Shown piece by piece: positions 8,675 to 16,973 of a stretch of DNA of 64,000 bases (positions within the stretch are counted from its first letter, which is position 1; each line of letters opens with the position of its first letter). The stretch is from JADJXV01 sp046328995 (GTDB taxonomy: Bacteria; Bacteroidota; Ignavibacteria; Kapaibacteriales; UBA961), in the NCBI GenBank assembly GCA_046328995.1, contig JAXLVN010000006.1:124001-188000 (forward strand). The letters run 5' to 3'. Made by a program: the position numbers and the translations under genes. The notes under the pieces were generated by a model. It was not told where the DNA came from. It did no database searches and saw nothing but the letters and a program-made list of their open reading frames with translations.

Positions 8675-9400
8675 TTACTCTATCTCTACCGATTTTTTTC
8701 TCATCAATTCTGCCTGTCTGCGGTGTTTCATCTGCTTGGTACCGACTATTTTTTTGAATATTCGCACCACATCAAAAAACGTATGGAACGTATAATGTGG
8801 AATCCGACGTTCATTACAAAAGGCAGCAAGCGAACCTTTAGCAAAAATAATATCGGCATGCGAGGCCGCGCATGTATCCGAGCGCCCGTCGCCGATATAG
8901 ACATAGATTGCATCCGTCGGGGCAGACGAGAGCATACTGTTACGCTTGCACGAGGCACAAAAACACCTGCAATTCTCACTCGCTGCCGGAAAAATCGGTT
9001 CGGCACTATTGATTTGAAAATTCAAATAATTCGCCCGCACATCGGCATCCACAATACCATTTACCCGTAAAATCGGCTGAATATACTCCTGAAAGCCATC
9101 ACTGAGAATCATGAGAGGAATCCCCTGCTCGCGGCAATACCTATAAAAAACAGGGAAATACGCGTCCATTTCCATCCCTAGGGCAAACTGTTCTACCGCT
9201 TCCGGCGTGAAGTCCTCGCCACCTGCGCACGTCGCTGTGCGGTAATACTCTGCCACCGTCATATTCCCGGCTAAGAGCTCGCGATGATACGGCTCAAAAA
9301 TTCCAAATTGCTGAAACATCGCATCGCCCACATCGCGCCGGGTGATGGTTCCGTCAAAGTCACAAAACACGGCAACAGATTGTTCTGCAAGAAGATGCAT
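8675..9400 (-). CDS. HAD-family phosphatase, MtnX-like
   Basis: 241 residues from the ATG of MHLLAEQ; a TTG 12 bases earlier is less likely. HAD motif I is VFCDFDGTITRRD near residue 13, motif II is MILSDGFQ, and motif III is YIGDGRSDTCAA. The layout matches the MtnX/phosphoserine-phosphatase-like IB subfamily, which dephosphorylates small phosphorylated metabolites (for MtnX, an intermediate of methionine salvage). A cysteine cluster (CRCFCASCK) in the cap is notable. It starts 15 bases after the stop of the dehydrogenase-like gene, suggesting one operon. The true substrate is not shown by the sequence. Confidence 0.75.
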   Translation of the reverse strand: MHLLAEQSVAVFCDFDGTITRRDVGDAMFQQFGIFEPYHRELLAGNMTVAEYYRTATCAGGEDFTPEAVEQFALGMEMDAYFPVFYRYCREQGIPLMILSDGFQEYIQPILRVNGIVDADVRANYLNFQINSAEPIFPAASENCRCFCASCKRNSMLSSAPTDAIYVYIGDGRSDTCAASHADIIFAKGSLAAFCNERRIPHYTFHTFFDVVRIFKKIVGTKQMKHRRQAELMRKKSVEIE

Positions 9401-9415
9401 GTAACTAGCCAAGAA

Positions 9416-10282
9416 TTAAACCACCCGTTCCTGCGGTGGATACTCAAAGAATCCACGACCGCTGAATTTGCCAATACGACCAGCACGCATCATTTGCTTG
9501 AGCAGCACACATGGACGGTAGCGTTCCTGCCCGTACTCACGGTGCAATGCATCAAGTAGCGCGACAATTACTTCAATTCCAATCTCATCGGCCCATTCGA
9601 GCAGACCTTTCGGATAATTTACTCCAAGCTTCATGGCGGTGTCGATATCTTCAGCGCTTGCGACTTTTTCCAGCACCGCAAAAGCGGCTTCGTTGATAAG
9701 CGTGGCAAGAATGCGCGGCGATACGAGCCCTACTCTGTCCTCAACCATTTCCGTCGTAAAGCCAAGCGCGCCCCAAAAGCGTTTTGCAATCGCTACAGAC
9801 TGTTCGGTGGCTGTCAGCGCAGGCGCTATTTCCATCATCGTACTCTGCTGCGCGAGTGCTATGCCGTTAAATCCTACGATATTATTCTGCAGCCCGAGCT
9901 GCGCGTAGAGTTCGGTCGCTGTACACCCAACCGACGACGACAAAATCACCGCCTCCGGAAATTCATCACTCACCTCAATCAGCATTTCGCTTTTTTCCCG
10001 CGCCGGCAGCGACGACGGATCGATAATGATATCCGGAGGACGCTGTACCTCGGACACATCCCCTACAAATTGATGGATATAGGCCTGTAAATACGATGGA
10101 ACGAGGATCGAGGAAGCCCCGCCGGGGTCGCCAAAACCGAATAATTCATCAAGCATTGGCTCGACGAGAATTGAGAAGGGGAAATCTGCCGCCGTGAGCG
10201 TACGTGCCATATCAGCCACCGCCCGCGAATTACCGACAATGAGGGTAGAAAATTTATGAGAATCGAGCGAATAAACTGCCAT
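9416..10282 (-). CDS. 3-hydroxyacyl-CoA dehydrogenase-like protein with degenerate nucleotide-binding half
   Basis: 288 residues, the usual length for 3-hydroxybutyryl-CoA dehydrogenase. The C-terminal half is typical: FWGALGFTTEMVEDRVGLVSPRILATLINEAAFAVLEK, then MKLGVNYPKGLLEWADEIG, then RAGRIGKFSGRGFFEYP. A middle segment, SSSVGCTATELYAQL plus NIVGFNGIALAQQ, resembles the catalytic region, where SSNTSS and the catalytic His of GxHF are usual. The expected GAGxMGxG loop is replaced by LIVGNSRAVADMA, and the catalytic His appears to be Asn. NAD binding and classic activity are therefore doubtful. It may be a repurposed relative. It is the first gene of a probable pair with the MtnX-like phosphatase. 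Confidence 0.75.
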   Translation of the reverse strand: MAVYSLDSHKFSTLIVGNSRAVADMARTLTAADFPFSILVEPMLDELFGFGDPGGASSILVPSYLQAYIHQFVGDVSEVQRPPDIIIDPSSLPAREKSEMLIEVSDEFPEAVILSSSVGCTATELYAQLGLQNNIVGFNGIALAQQSTMMEIAPALTATEQSVAIAKRFWGALGFTTEMVEDRVGLVSPRILATLINEAAFAVLEKVASAEDIDTAMKLGVNYPKGLLEWADEIGIEVIVALLDALHREYGQERYRPCVLLKQMMRAGRIGKFSGRGFFEYPPQERVV

Positions 10283-10325
10283 GACAAAAGCACATTATAG
10301 AACGAAATGTTGTTTAATTTTCCAA

Positions 10326-10333
10326 CAAAAATA
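10326..10333 (-). promoter_or_regulatory. Bacteroidetes-type -7 element (TATTTTTG)
   Basis: On the minus strand TATTTTTG lies 43 bases before the ATG at 10282. No TTG is found at the expected upstream spacing, so this is half a promoter at best. Confidence 0.35.
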
Positions 10334-10460
10334 CGGAATTTTAGCTTCCCTTCGGCGCATTCGATGTGTCAAATTCCGTCAATCATCGCTCTAATTAGCG
10401 CCAAACAGCCGACAGATAGAGCGTGAAAATTATAATTCTACCGATAGACCTACCGCATCA

Positions 10461-10504
10461 AGCATGATAACGTCAGCGAGGTTGTGTATTTTTGCAGGAG
10501 AGTA
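10461..10504 (+). repeat. 44-bp direct repeat, copy 1, carrying a -7-like element
   Basis: Identical to 11314-11357 at 40 of 44 positions; the last 28 bases are identical. It includes TATTTTTG (10487-10494), a Bacteroidetes -7 match, 68 bases upstream of the unknown gene at 10563. No -33 TTG is evident. The space 10283-10460 before it shows no gene. Confidence 0.8.
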
Positions 10505-10562
10505 CATTGATAGCTTATAGTTCATCCTCTTCTCCAGACTTCCAATCTCAACATCACACAGC

Positions 10563-11282
10563 ATGCAAGAAACGCTTATTTCTTTGTTTGACAATATTTG
10601 CCGGCAATTACCACATAATTTCGAGCAGGAAGAAGCATTTCTCTTCAATAGCGCAATCTTGCCGACACTCGATGCGATCACTTTTGATACGAACATGATC
10701 TGCATTTTGAAAAGGAAGCACACATATAATGACACCTATAGAATAGAACATTTAGATTTCCATACAAATAAGCAATTCTATACGATCCTTGGACTTCTCC
10801 TCTTGCAAGCTGTATTCAAGAATACATCGATTACCCTGAATCTCACAAACCAAGAATCATTCATCAAACAGATAAAATTTGGTTATGATTTAAACATATA
10901 TAAAAAATGGAATGGGCTCGTTGAACAACCAATTCACTGGGAATATTGGGCTTGGAAAATCACTACAAGACATTATTATTACAAAGAGATACGCGAAGAA
11001 TTTTATCCTTGCTTCTACCTCCAGCCGGACGCTGAGAACCCTTGCATAACGGATGAAGAATGGAAGCGAAAAAATGTACTGGAAATAGCAGGCAACAGCG
11101 AGGTACTGGTAGGACTCGCGCAACTCCTATTAAATATTGGCAATAAAGAAAGCACAATAGATGAAATCGTCTTTGAAAGCGCGCCCGGCTATCAGGCAGT
11201 CGCAGCAGGAAGCGTGGAAATGACCTTGTGGCTTCCCGGGTCTATCGGGTGGGATTACAAGCTGCAAATAGCTGAGGTGTAG
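10563..11282 (+). CDS. Unknown protein (weak Imm32-like resemblance at the C-terminus)
   Basis: 239 residues, no signal peptide, no membrane segment. It is unusually rich in aromatic residues in the middle (HWEYWAWKITTRHYYYKEI). The C-terminal segment (LEIAGNSEVLVGLAQLLLNIGN followed by VEMTLWLPGS) loosely recalls small immunity-protein-like sequences, but that is impression only. The coding sequence is more AT-rich than its neighbours. It is bracketed by two copies of a 44-bp direct repeat, which suggests separate acquisition or a local duplication. I do not recognise a function. Confidence 0.65.
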   Translation: MQETLISLFDNICRQLPHNFEQEEAFLFNSAILPTLDAITFDTNMICILKRKHTYNDTYRIEHLDFHTNKQFYTILGLLLLQAVFKNTSITLNLTNQESFIKQIKFGYDLNIYKKWNGLVEQPIHWEYWAWKITTRHYYYKEIREEFYPCFYLQPDAENPCITDEEWKRKNVLEIAGNSEVLVGLAQLLLNIGNKESTIDEIVFESAPGYQAVAAGSVEMTLWLPGSIGWDYKLQIAEV

Positions 11283-11313
11283 CGCTGCAATAGCCTTAAT
11301 AAGAATAGCTTCG

Positions 11314-11357
11314 AGCACGATAACTTCGGGGAGGTTGTGTATTTTTGCAGGAGAGTA
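11314..11357 (+). repeat. 44-bp direct repeat, copy 2, carrying a -7-like element
   Basis: Second copy of the repeat at 10461-10504. Its TATTTTTG (11340-11347) is 74 bases upstream of the SRPBCC gene start at 11422, nearly the same offset as in copy 1. Confidence 0.8.
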
Positions 11358-11421
11358 TTGTCAATTGAAGTAGAGTAGAAGGCAAGAGCCGCATTTCTCA
11401 CATCTCGACATAGACACAATC

Positions 11422-11895
11422 ATGCAACGTATTAAGTTCACAGAATCTATCATCATCAGCGATTCGCCGGAAACGGTATTCGACTTTACGCAGGACTATT
11501 CCAAGCGCCTGCAATGGGATACGTTTCTTATACAGGCAGACTTGCTCGGCGGCGCCACTCACGCCGGCAAAGGAGTACAGGCATACTGCGTCTCCAAAAA
11601 CCGGCTCGGCATGACCACCGAATACATTACCTTTCAGCGACCGCGTGGCACGGCTATCAAAATGACACAGGGTCCCTTTCTCTTTAAAGAATTTTTGGGG
11701 TCGTGGCGATTCAGACAAGTCGCAGACAATTCAACGGAAGTGACTTTTCTCTATAGCTTTACGCTCCGTTTCCCGTTTACGATAGCTACCTATTTTATTA
11801 GAAAAAATTTACAACAGAATGTTCGGCAGCGACTCATTGACCTCAGAAACTGCATCGAACACGACCGCTCTCAGCATACTGCCGTACCGGCATAG
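11422..11895 (+). CDS. SRPBCC (START/polyketide cyclase-like) family protein
   Basis: 157 residues. The opening IIISDSPETVFDFTQDYSKRLQWDTFLIQADLL is the usual start of the helix-grip fold (binding-pocket strand, VFDF helix, W-D turn). It is followed by alternating strands (GTAIKMTQGP, STEVTFLYSFTLR) and a long C-terminal helix (IRKNLQQNVRQRLIDLRNCIEH). Members bind hydrophobic ligands or act as cyclases and coenzyme Q carriers; the ligand here cannot be predicted. It is cytoplasmic, with no signal peptide. It stands alone downstream of the second 44-bp repeat. Confidence 0.8.
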   Translation: MQRIKFTESIIISDSPETVFDFTQDYSKRLQWDTFLIQADLLGGATHAGKGVQAYCVSKNRLGMTTEYITFQRPRGTAIKMTQGPFLFKEFLGSWRFRQVADNSTEVTFLYSFTLRFPFTIATYFIRKNLQQNVRQRLIDLRNCIEHDRSQHTAVPA

Positions 11896-11958
11896 AAGTA
11901 CACAATGGAATCTAGCTACAATTAACTTAATATACAATCAATTACCTCCACACAACGC

Positions 11959-12930
11959 ATGAAATTTCTCTCCTTCCTTCTCATCGCCTTTCCATTAATC
12001 GTCTCGCTTGCCGGCGCGCAGCAGGAGACTCTTTCCTCCAAAGCAGTCGCCGCCGCATTTGAAAAAAACTATAATGCCGATGATATTGCCGGCGTGTTCG
12101 CGCTGTTTTCAGCAGAAATGCAGAATGCCTTGCCACTCGACAAAACGACCGACTTTCTCTCAGGGCTCAAGTCACAGGCAGGAAAAATCACCAAACGGGA
12201 GTTTATGCGGTATGAAAATGGGAGCTATGCGTCGTACAAAACCCAATTTGAACGTGCGTTATTTACGCTCAATATTTCGATTGACAACAATTCGAAAATT
12301 AACGGACTCTTCGTTAAGCCGTTTACAGACAATAAATTACCCAAACTCGAACGCAACATCTCCAAGCTCATTCTCCCCGTCAAGGGCGAGTGGACAGTAA
12401 TCTGGGGAGGCGATACCAAGGAGCAGAATTATCATGTTGTGAGCACCGCCCAGAAAAATGCCTTCGATATGGTCGTCACTAACGAGGACGGTAAATCGTA
12501 TAAAACAGACGGAAAAATCAATGACGACTATTACGCCTTCGGCAAGGATATCGTGGCACCGTGCGAGGGTGAAGTCGTGCTCGTCGTCGATGGGATTAAA
12601 GATAACGAACCCGGGGAGATGAACCCTATCTATATGCCCGGCAATACGGTTATTATTCAAACTGCAAACAAGGAATTCTTGTTTTTTGCACACTTTAAAC
12701 AGCATACCATCAAGGTCAAAGAAGGGCAATCGGTAAAGCTGGGGCAGTTTTTGGGGGAATGCGGGAATTCGGGAAATTCGTCCGAACCTCACCTGCATTT
12801 TCATATCCAAAACGTGGAGAATATGAATGTTGCGACCGGCGTGAAGTGTTATTTTGATAAATTAATTGTCAACGGACAAAGCAAGTCGGACTACTCACCC
12901 GTGCAGAAGGATATTATTCGGAATAAATAA
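11959..12930 (+). CDS. Secreted M23 (LytM-type) peptidase-like protein with DUF3887-like N-terminal domain
   Basis: 323 residues. Signal peptide MKFLSFLLIAFPLIVSLAGA. Residues of about 25-125 resemble the DUF3887 fold (ALFSAEMQNALP ... FLSGLKSQAGKI). The rest is a LytM domain: FGKDIVAPCEGEVVLVVDG, GNTVIIQTANKEFLFFAHF, VKEGQSVKLGQFLGECGNSGNS and the HLHFH ligand motif near residue 285. LytM enzymes cut peptidoglycan cross-links. The first zinc-ligand motif HxGxD reads AFGKD here, so one histidine is missing at the usual place; an upstream YHVV...AFD may substitute. It is followed after 8 bp by the xylanase gene, so both are probably one transcript. Confidence 0.8.
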   Translation: MKFLSFLLIAFPLIVSLAGAQQETLSSKAVAAAFEKNYNADDIAGVFALFSAEMQNALPLDKTTDFLSGLKSQAGKITKREFMRYENGSYASYKTQFERALFTLNISIDNNSKINGLFVKPFTDNKLPKLERNISKLILPVKGEWTVIWGGDTKEQNYHVVSTAQKNAFDMVVTNEDGKSYKTDGKINDDYYAFGKDIVAPCEGEVVLVVDGIKDNEPGEMNPIYMPGNTVIIQTANKEFLFFAHFKQHTIKVKEGQSVKLGQFLGECGNSGNSSEPHLHFHIQNVENMNVATGVKCYFDKLIVNGQSKSDYSPVQKDIIRNK

Positions 12931-12938
12931 GGAAGTGC

Positions 12939-13976
12939 ATGATAATTCGACTCATTGTAATCGTCTCCCTTCTTGTCGGCTGCACAGAATATCCCGCATC
13001 TACTACATGCGGGCAGACCGGCAGTCTCTACCGTCAGGCATCGTATCCGATAGGCGTGGCGCTCGATATGATGGAGCTGAATTCGAGCGCTGAATATCAG
13101 ACAATTGCCACCGAACAGTTCAATAGTATCACTCCCGAGAATATCTTTAAGGCCGAGAGCATTCATCCTGAGCGCGGATTTTATAATTGGTTGGAAACCG
13201 ATAGCTTGATGAGCTATTGCGAGCGTACGCAGAAACGCGTGCATGGTCATACACTCATCTGGCACGTGCAGTTACCGGAATGGATACGAAGTTTTCAAGG
13301 AACGAAAGCAGACTGGGAACTCCTCATGAAGGAGCATATTCAGACCATTATGACCCGTTATAAAGGGAGAATTGTCGGTTGGGACGTGGTCAACGAAGCA
13401 TTCAACGAAGACGGAACGCTCCGAAATAGTATCTGGCGGCAGCATATCGGCGACAGTTATATCGAAAAGGCGTATCGTTTTGCCCGCGAGGCAGACCCGA
13501 ATGCACTCTTATTCTATAATGATTACAACTTAGAGGTATCTCCTACTAAGCGCGCAGCAGTCATTACCTATTTCAACAATATACGGTTACGAGGAGTCAA
13601 AATCGACGGAATCGGTCTGCAAATGCATATCAGTATTGTTCATCCCGGTTCATCGGAAATTGCATCGGCACTGATGGATGTATCGGCCAATGAGTATAAG
13701 GTGCATATATCTGAGCTGGATATCTCGGTCAATCCACTCGGCAAAAATATCACTGCTACCACGGAGCTTCTTGGTGAGCAAGCCAATCTTATGGGAGCTA
13801 TCCTTCTCCACTATCGTCAATTGCCGACAAAGCATCAGTATGGCATTACCTTCTGGGGTGTCAGCGACCGGAATTCCTGGATCAGAAGCACGTACAACCG
13901 CATCGATTATCCATTGCTCTATGACGACAATTACCAACCCAAACCCATGTATTGCAAAGCTATAGAATTACTATGA
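12939..13976 (+). CDS. GH10 endo-1,4-beta-xylanase, lipoprotein
   Basis: 345 residues. Lipoprotein signal MIIRLIVIVSLLVGC with the Cys at residue 15. The GH10 barrel is complete: FNSITPENIFKAESIHPERG, HGHTLIWHVQLPEW, acid/base Glu in GWDVVNEAFNE (about 153), NDYNLE, GLQMHIS, nucleophile Glu in VHISELDIS (about 259) and TFWGVSDRNSW. It should hydrolyse xylan backbones at the cell surface. Preceded by GGAAG at 12931-12935 as ribosome site. The next gene overlaps its stop (ATGA), so translation is coupled. No carbohydrate-binding module is attached. Confidence 0.93.
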   Translation: MIIRLIVIVSLLVGCTEYPASTTCGQTGSLYRQASYPIGVALDMMELNSSAEYQTIATEQFNSITPENIFKAESIHPERGFYNWLETDSLMSYCERTQKRVHGHTLIWHVQLPEWIRSFQGTKADWELLMKEHIQTIMTRYKGRIVGWDVVNEAFNEDGTLRNSIWRQHIGDSYIEKAYRFAREADPNALLFYNDYNLEVSPTKRAAVITYFNNIRLRGVKIDGIGLQMHISIVHPGSSEIASALMDVSANEYKVHISELDISVNPLGKNITATTELLGEQANLMGAILLHYRQLPTKHQYGITFWGVSDRNSWIRSTYNRIDYPLLYDDNYQPKPMYCKAIELL

Positions 13977-14431
13977 ATTGTATTTTGTTCGGCTCTCGAC
14001 TGCTGCTTATCTCTGTGTTTAGTCTCTTCTCGTTCCACAAAGCTTCATCGCAGATTGCGCTTGGTTATCATCCGTTTCAGTCTGTACTCTCGGTGAGCTC
14101 TAATACCGAGAAGTCATTCTGGCTTGATTACAAGCTCGAAACAAATTCTTTTTTAAGCAATCTCAATATGGAGTTTTCGCCGAAGTACAATGTGCGCATG
14201 TCCGAGCGGGTGAATTATTATCTCGGCGCGGGGATTAGTATCAATCCTTTGAACAGCGCATCCGATCTGCCGGTGACCAACGGATACTTTTTTGATTGCG
14301 GCGCGCGGATCAAGCCGTTGAAAGAGGATAGAAATGTGCAGATAATATTTGAGTTGTCGCCGTATGTCAACCGCGAATTCAGTGGTGGCTCGCTGCGTAC
14401 ACGGCTTGGAATTGGGTATAATTTCGACTGA
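13973..14431 (+). CDS. Small outer-membrane barrel-like protein
   Basis: 152 residues starting in the ATGA overlap with the xylanase stop; a start 21 bases upstream is possible. Signal peptide SRLLLISVFSLFSFHKASSQ. The remainder alternates strands (FWLDYKLETNSFLSNLNMEF, NYYLGAGISINPL, VQIIFELSPYVNREF) and ends in TRLGIGYNFD, an aromatic-terminated last strand typical of outer-membrane barrels. The tight coupling to a GH10 lipoprotein suggests a partner role at the surface; that is inference. I do not recognise a named family. Confidence 0.7.
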   Translation: MNCILFGSRLLLISVFSLFSFHKASSQIALGYHPFQSVLSVSSNTEKSFWLDYKLETNSFLSNLNMEFSPKYNVRMSERVNYYLGAGISINPLNSASDLPVTNGYFFDCGARIKPLKEDRNVQIIFELSPYVNREFSGGSLRTRLGIGYNFD

Positions 14432-14585
14432 CGCGCCTGAGCATTTGTTGCCGCCATGTGTACATTTCCGGCAGTTCATTCCCACCCTCTAATTCCCTTT
14501 CGGTGAATTTCCCTTTGCTGTGTGTGCTCATTTCCCGAATTTTGAAGAAATTATTCCGAAAATTAACCTCTAAAGGCAGAACATA

Positions 14586-15590
14586 ATGAATATTGCGGTA
14601 CTTCTTGGCGGCATTTCTCCCGAACGAAACGTCTCCATCGCCGGTGGCAAAGCCATCGCTAATGCACTGACAGCACGCGGACATTCCGTGACACTCATCG
14701 ATCCTTCGCGCGGCGCTCATGCTGTCGTTACAGCCGATATGCTCACCGAACTTGCCTCCGAACAAGTGAGCGACGAGATACTCGCCACCCCCAAACGCGA
14801 ACTCATCAATTGTGTGAATTTACCCATCTTCGACTCTATCGACGTGGCATTTACCGTGCTTCACGGTACAGGAGGCGAGGACGGCATCATGCAGGCGCTT
14901 TTAGAAGCGCGCGGCGTAAAATACACGGGCAGCAAAGTGCTCGCAAGTGCACTCGCAATGGACAAAGCAGCGTCGAAGGTGATGTTCTCGGCAGCCGGCG
15001 TGCAGACGCCCCTTTGGGCAGTCCTCCGCGGTGAACAATTCGACGATACCGATCATTTACGGGAAATTCTCGAAGAAATGCGCGGCATGATTGTCGTCAA
15101 GCCGAACGACCAGGGTTCGACCGTGGGTATGAGTATAATTGACAACGACTTGGATCATTTTCAGCGTGCAGTGCATCTTGCCGCGAAATACAGCAGTACC
15201 GTGCTGGTCGAACAGTTTATCGAAGGGCGTGAATTGACGGTCGCCGTCGTAGGTGATGATGCTTTACCGATTATTGAGATCGTTCCCGAGGGTGGATTCT
15301 ACGACTACGAACATAAATATACCAAGGGTATGACACGATATATCTGCCCCGCCGAGCTGTCGGAGGATATTGTCGAATTCGTTCAAAATCTCGCCGTCAC
15401 TGCTCATAGAATACTCGGTTGTACGGCGTATAGCAGAGTCGATTTCCGCCTTGATGAGGATAATGTGCCGTTCTGCCTCGAAGTCAATACCTTACCGGGA
15501 TTTACCGAAACAAGTCTCGTGCCGATGGCAGCAGCGGCGGCAGGGATTGAATTTGGTGAATTGTGCGAACGGATTATCGAGCTGTCGTGA
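14586..15590 (+). CDS. ddl: D-alanine--D-alanine ligase
   Basis: 334 residues, ATP-grasp fold. N-terminal IAVLLGGISPERNVSIAGGKAI, central HGTGGEDGIMQALLEARGVKYTGS, then VVKPNDQGSTVGMSII and VEQFIEGRELTVAVVG. The magnesium and catalytic region is FRLDEDNVPFCLEVNTLPGFTETSLVPMAAA. It joins two D-Ala for peptidoglycan precursor synthesis in the cytoplasm. It is a stand-alone gene here, not in a mur/fts cluster. The 150 bp before it hold no gene. Confidence 0.96.
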   Translation: MNIAVLLGGISPERNVSIAGGKAIANALTARGHSVTLIDPSRGAHAVVTADMLTELASEQVSDEILATPKRELINCVNLPIFDSIDVAFTVLHGTGGEDGIMQALLEARGVKYTGSKVLASALAMDKAASKVMFSAAGVQTPLWAVLRGEQFDDTDHLREILEEMRGMIVVKPNDQGSTVGMSIIDNDLDHFQRAVHLAAKYSSTVLVEQFIEGRELTVAVVGDDALPIIEIVPEGGFYDYEHKYTKGMTRYICPAELSEDIVEFVQNLAVTAHRILGCTAYSRVDFRLDEDNVPFCLEVNTLPGFTETSLVPMAAAAAGIEFGELCERIIELS

Positions 15591-15617
15591 TTGAATGTAT
15601 AGCTTTACCGGAATTTT

Positions 15618-16973
15618 ATGAAGATGAAACTGACAAATGTGGGGGCAATTAAAAACCTCACGCTCGACCTTTCCAAGCAAATGATTATTCTCTGCGGACC
15701 GAATAATACAGGGAAGACGTATGCAGCGTACTCAGTGTATAGCTTGAGGTTGTTTTTTAGTAATTCAAAATTATTGCCGAAGAGTTTTTTACGTTTTTTT
15801 AATGCCGGTAATTTTACGGAACACTTTGATATTACGCACTATTACCAAGAACATTTCGAAGAGTACATCATCTGGCTTAATCAGCATTATCCTGAATTTT
15901 TCCAAGCTGTTTTTGGTGAAAATAGTTCGAAATTTACTAAAGCAACGGCTGAAATTCTATTACCTAAGGATGATTTTTTAGCTCGAATTGTTGATGAGGA
16001 AACAGAATTTTTTTTGAAAATTGATGAAGTGATTCAAAGGATTTCTCATAAAACGCAAGGAGCAAGTGTTGTGGAGTTTACTTCCCCGAATACTCTTGCC
16101 GATGAACAGACTCTCTTGCTAATACTATCACATTTACAGGGTATTTTTCTCAGGCGTTTTTTACGGAATTACATCATTTTTCCGACGGAAAGAACGGCGA
16201 TTACGATTTTCAGCAAGGAGCTGTCTCTCAAGCGTAATTATTTAGTAGATAAGATGTTGGAGTTCCGGGACAGAGGCGGATTAGAGAATCCGTTGGAGTG
16301 GCTCGAAAAGCGGGCGACGCGTTATACACTTCCGGTAAGTGATAATCTTGCCATTGCCGAGGATAGCGTGCAGTTACAAAAGACTACGAGCAAGTTTGCC
16401 TTCTTGGCCGATGACATCGAGACCATGCTCGGAGGTTCGCTCGATCTGTCCAAAGATGGTGAAATGCAATTCAAACCCAAGCGTTCAAAAGAAAAGCTTG
16501 GCCTTCATCTCAGCGGTTCGATGGTGAAATCGTTGTCGAGTTTAGTATTCTATTTTCGCCATCGAGCAGAGGAGAATGACAGCATTATTATTGACGAACC
16601 CGAGATGAATCTGCATCCCGACAATCAACGAAAGATTGCACGGATTCTGGCAAAAGCCGCCAATAGCGGTTTGCAGGTAATTGTCAGCACACACAGTGAT
16701 TACTTCATTCGGGAAATCAATAATTGTATCATGCTTTCTCATCCGGCTTTTGAGGGAAAAGATAGTAAACATGAATATGGATTTGAAGACAATATGGTGT
16801 TAAAGCCCGAAACCGTCGGAGCATATTTCTTCTCGTCCAAAGGAGAATCATACTCACTGCCAATGGAAGAAAATGGTTTTGAAGTAGAGACAATTGACAA
16901 TGAAATCATCGCTTTGAATGAAGAATCAAATGCAATTTACCACACACTTTTAATGGCGGAAAGTGAGCCATGA
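15618..16973 (+). CDS. AAA/ABC-type ATPase, first gene of a two-gene module
   Basis: 451 residues. Walker A GPNNTGKT at 27-34, directly after a short N-terminal strand pair (MKLTNVGAIKNLTLDLS) as in SMC/OLD-like ATPases. A long variable helical insert (about 45-240) contains IIFPTERTAI, a motif seen in this ATPase group. Then an ABC-like signature (SGSMVKSLSSL), Walker B IIIDEPEMNLHP (about 322-333) and the switch VSTHSDYFIREINN. No TOPRIM domain follows, so it is not an OLD/GajA nuclease. The C-terminal 90 residues are unassigned. It overlaps the next gene by 4 bp (ATGA). The gene is AT-rich relative to ddl and the kinase on either side. Such ATPases often power anti-phage or DNA-repair systems; the role here is inferred. 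Confidence 0.85.
   Translation: MKMKLTNVGAIKNLTLDLSKQMIILCGPNNTGKTYAAYSVYSLRLFFSNSKLLPKSFLRFFNAGNFTEHFDITHYYQEHFEEYIIWLNQHYPEFFQAVFGENSSKFTKATAEILLPKDDFLARIVDEETEFFLKIDEVIQRISHKTQGASVVEFTSPNTLADEQTLLLILSHLQGIFLRRFLRNYIIFPTERTAITIFSKELSLKRNYLVDKMLEFRDRGGLENPLEWLEKRATRYTLPVSDNLAIAEDSVQLQKTTSKFAFLADDIETMLGGSLDLSKDGEMQFKPKRSKEKLGLHLSGSMVKSLSSLVFYFRHRAEENDSIIIDEPEMNLHPDNQRKIARILAKAANSGLQVIVSTHSDYFIREINNCIMLSHPAFEGKDSKHEYGFEDNMVLKPETVGAYFFSSKGESYSLPMEENGFEVETIDNEIIALNEESNAIYHTLLMAESEP

Noticed and set aside
15618..16973. OLD-family nuclease (Gabija GajA type)
   Set aside because: After the ATPase switch motif there is no TOPRIM DxD or Glu signature; only about 90 unassigned residues follow.
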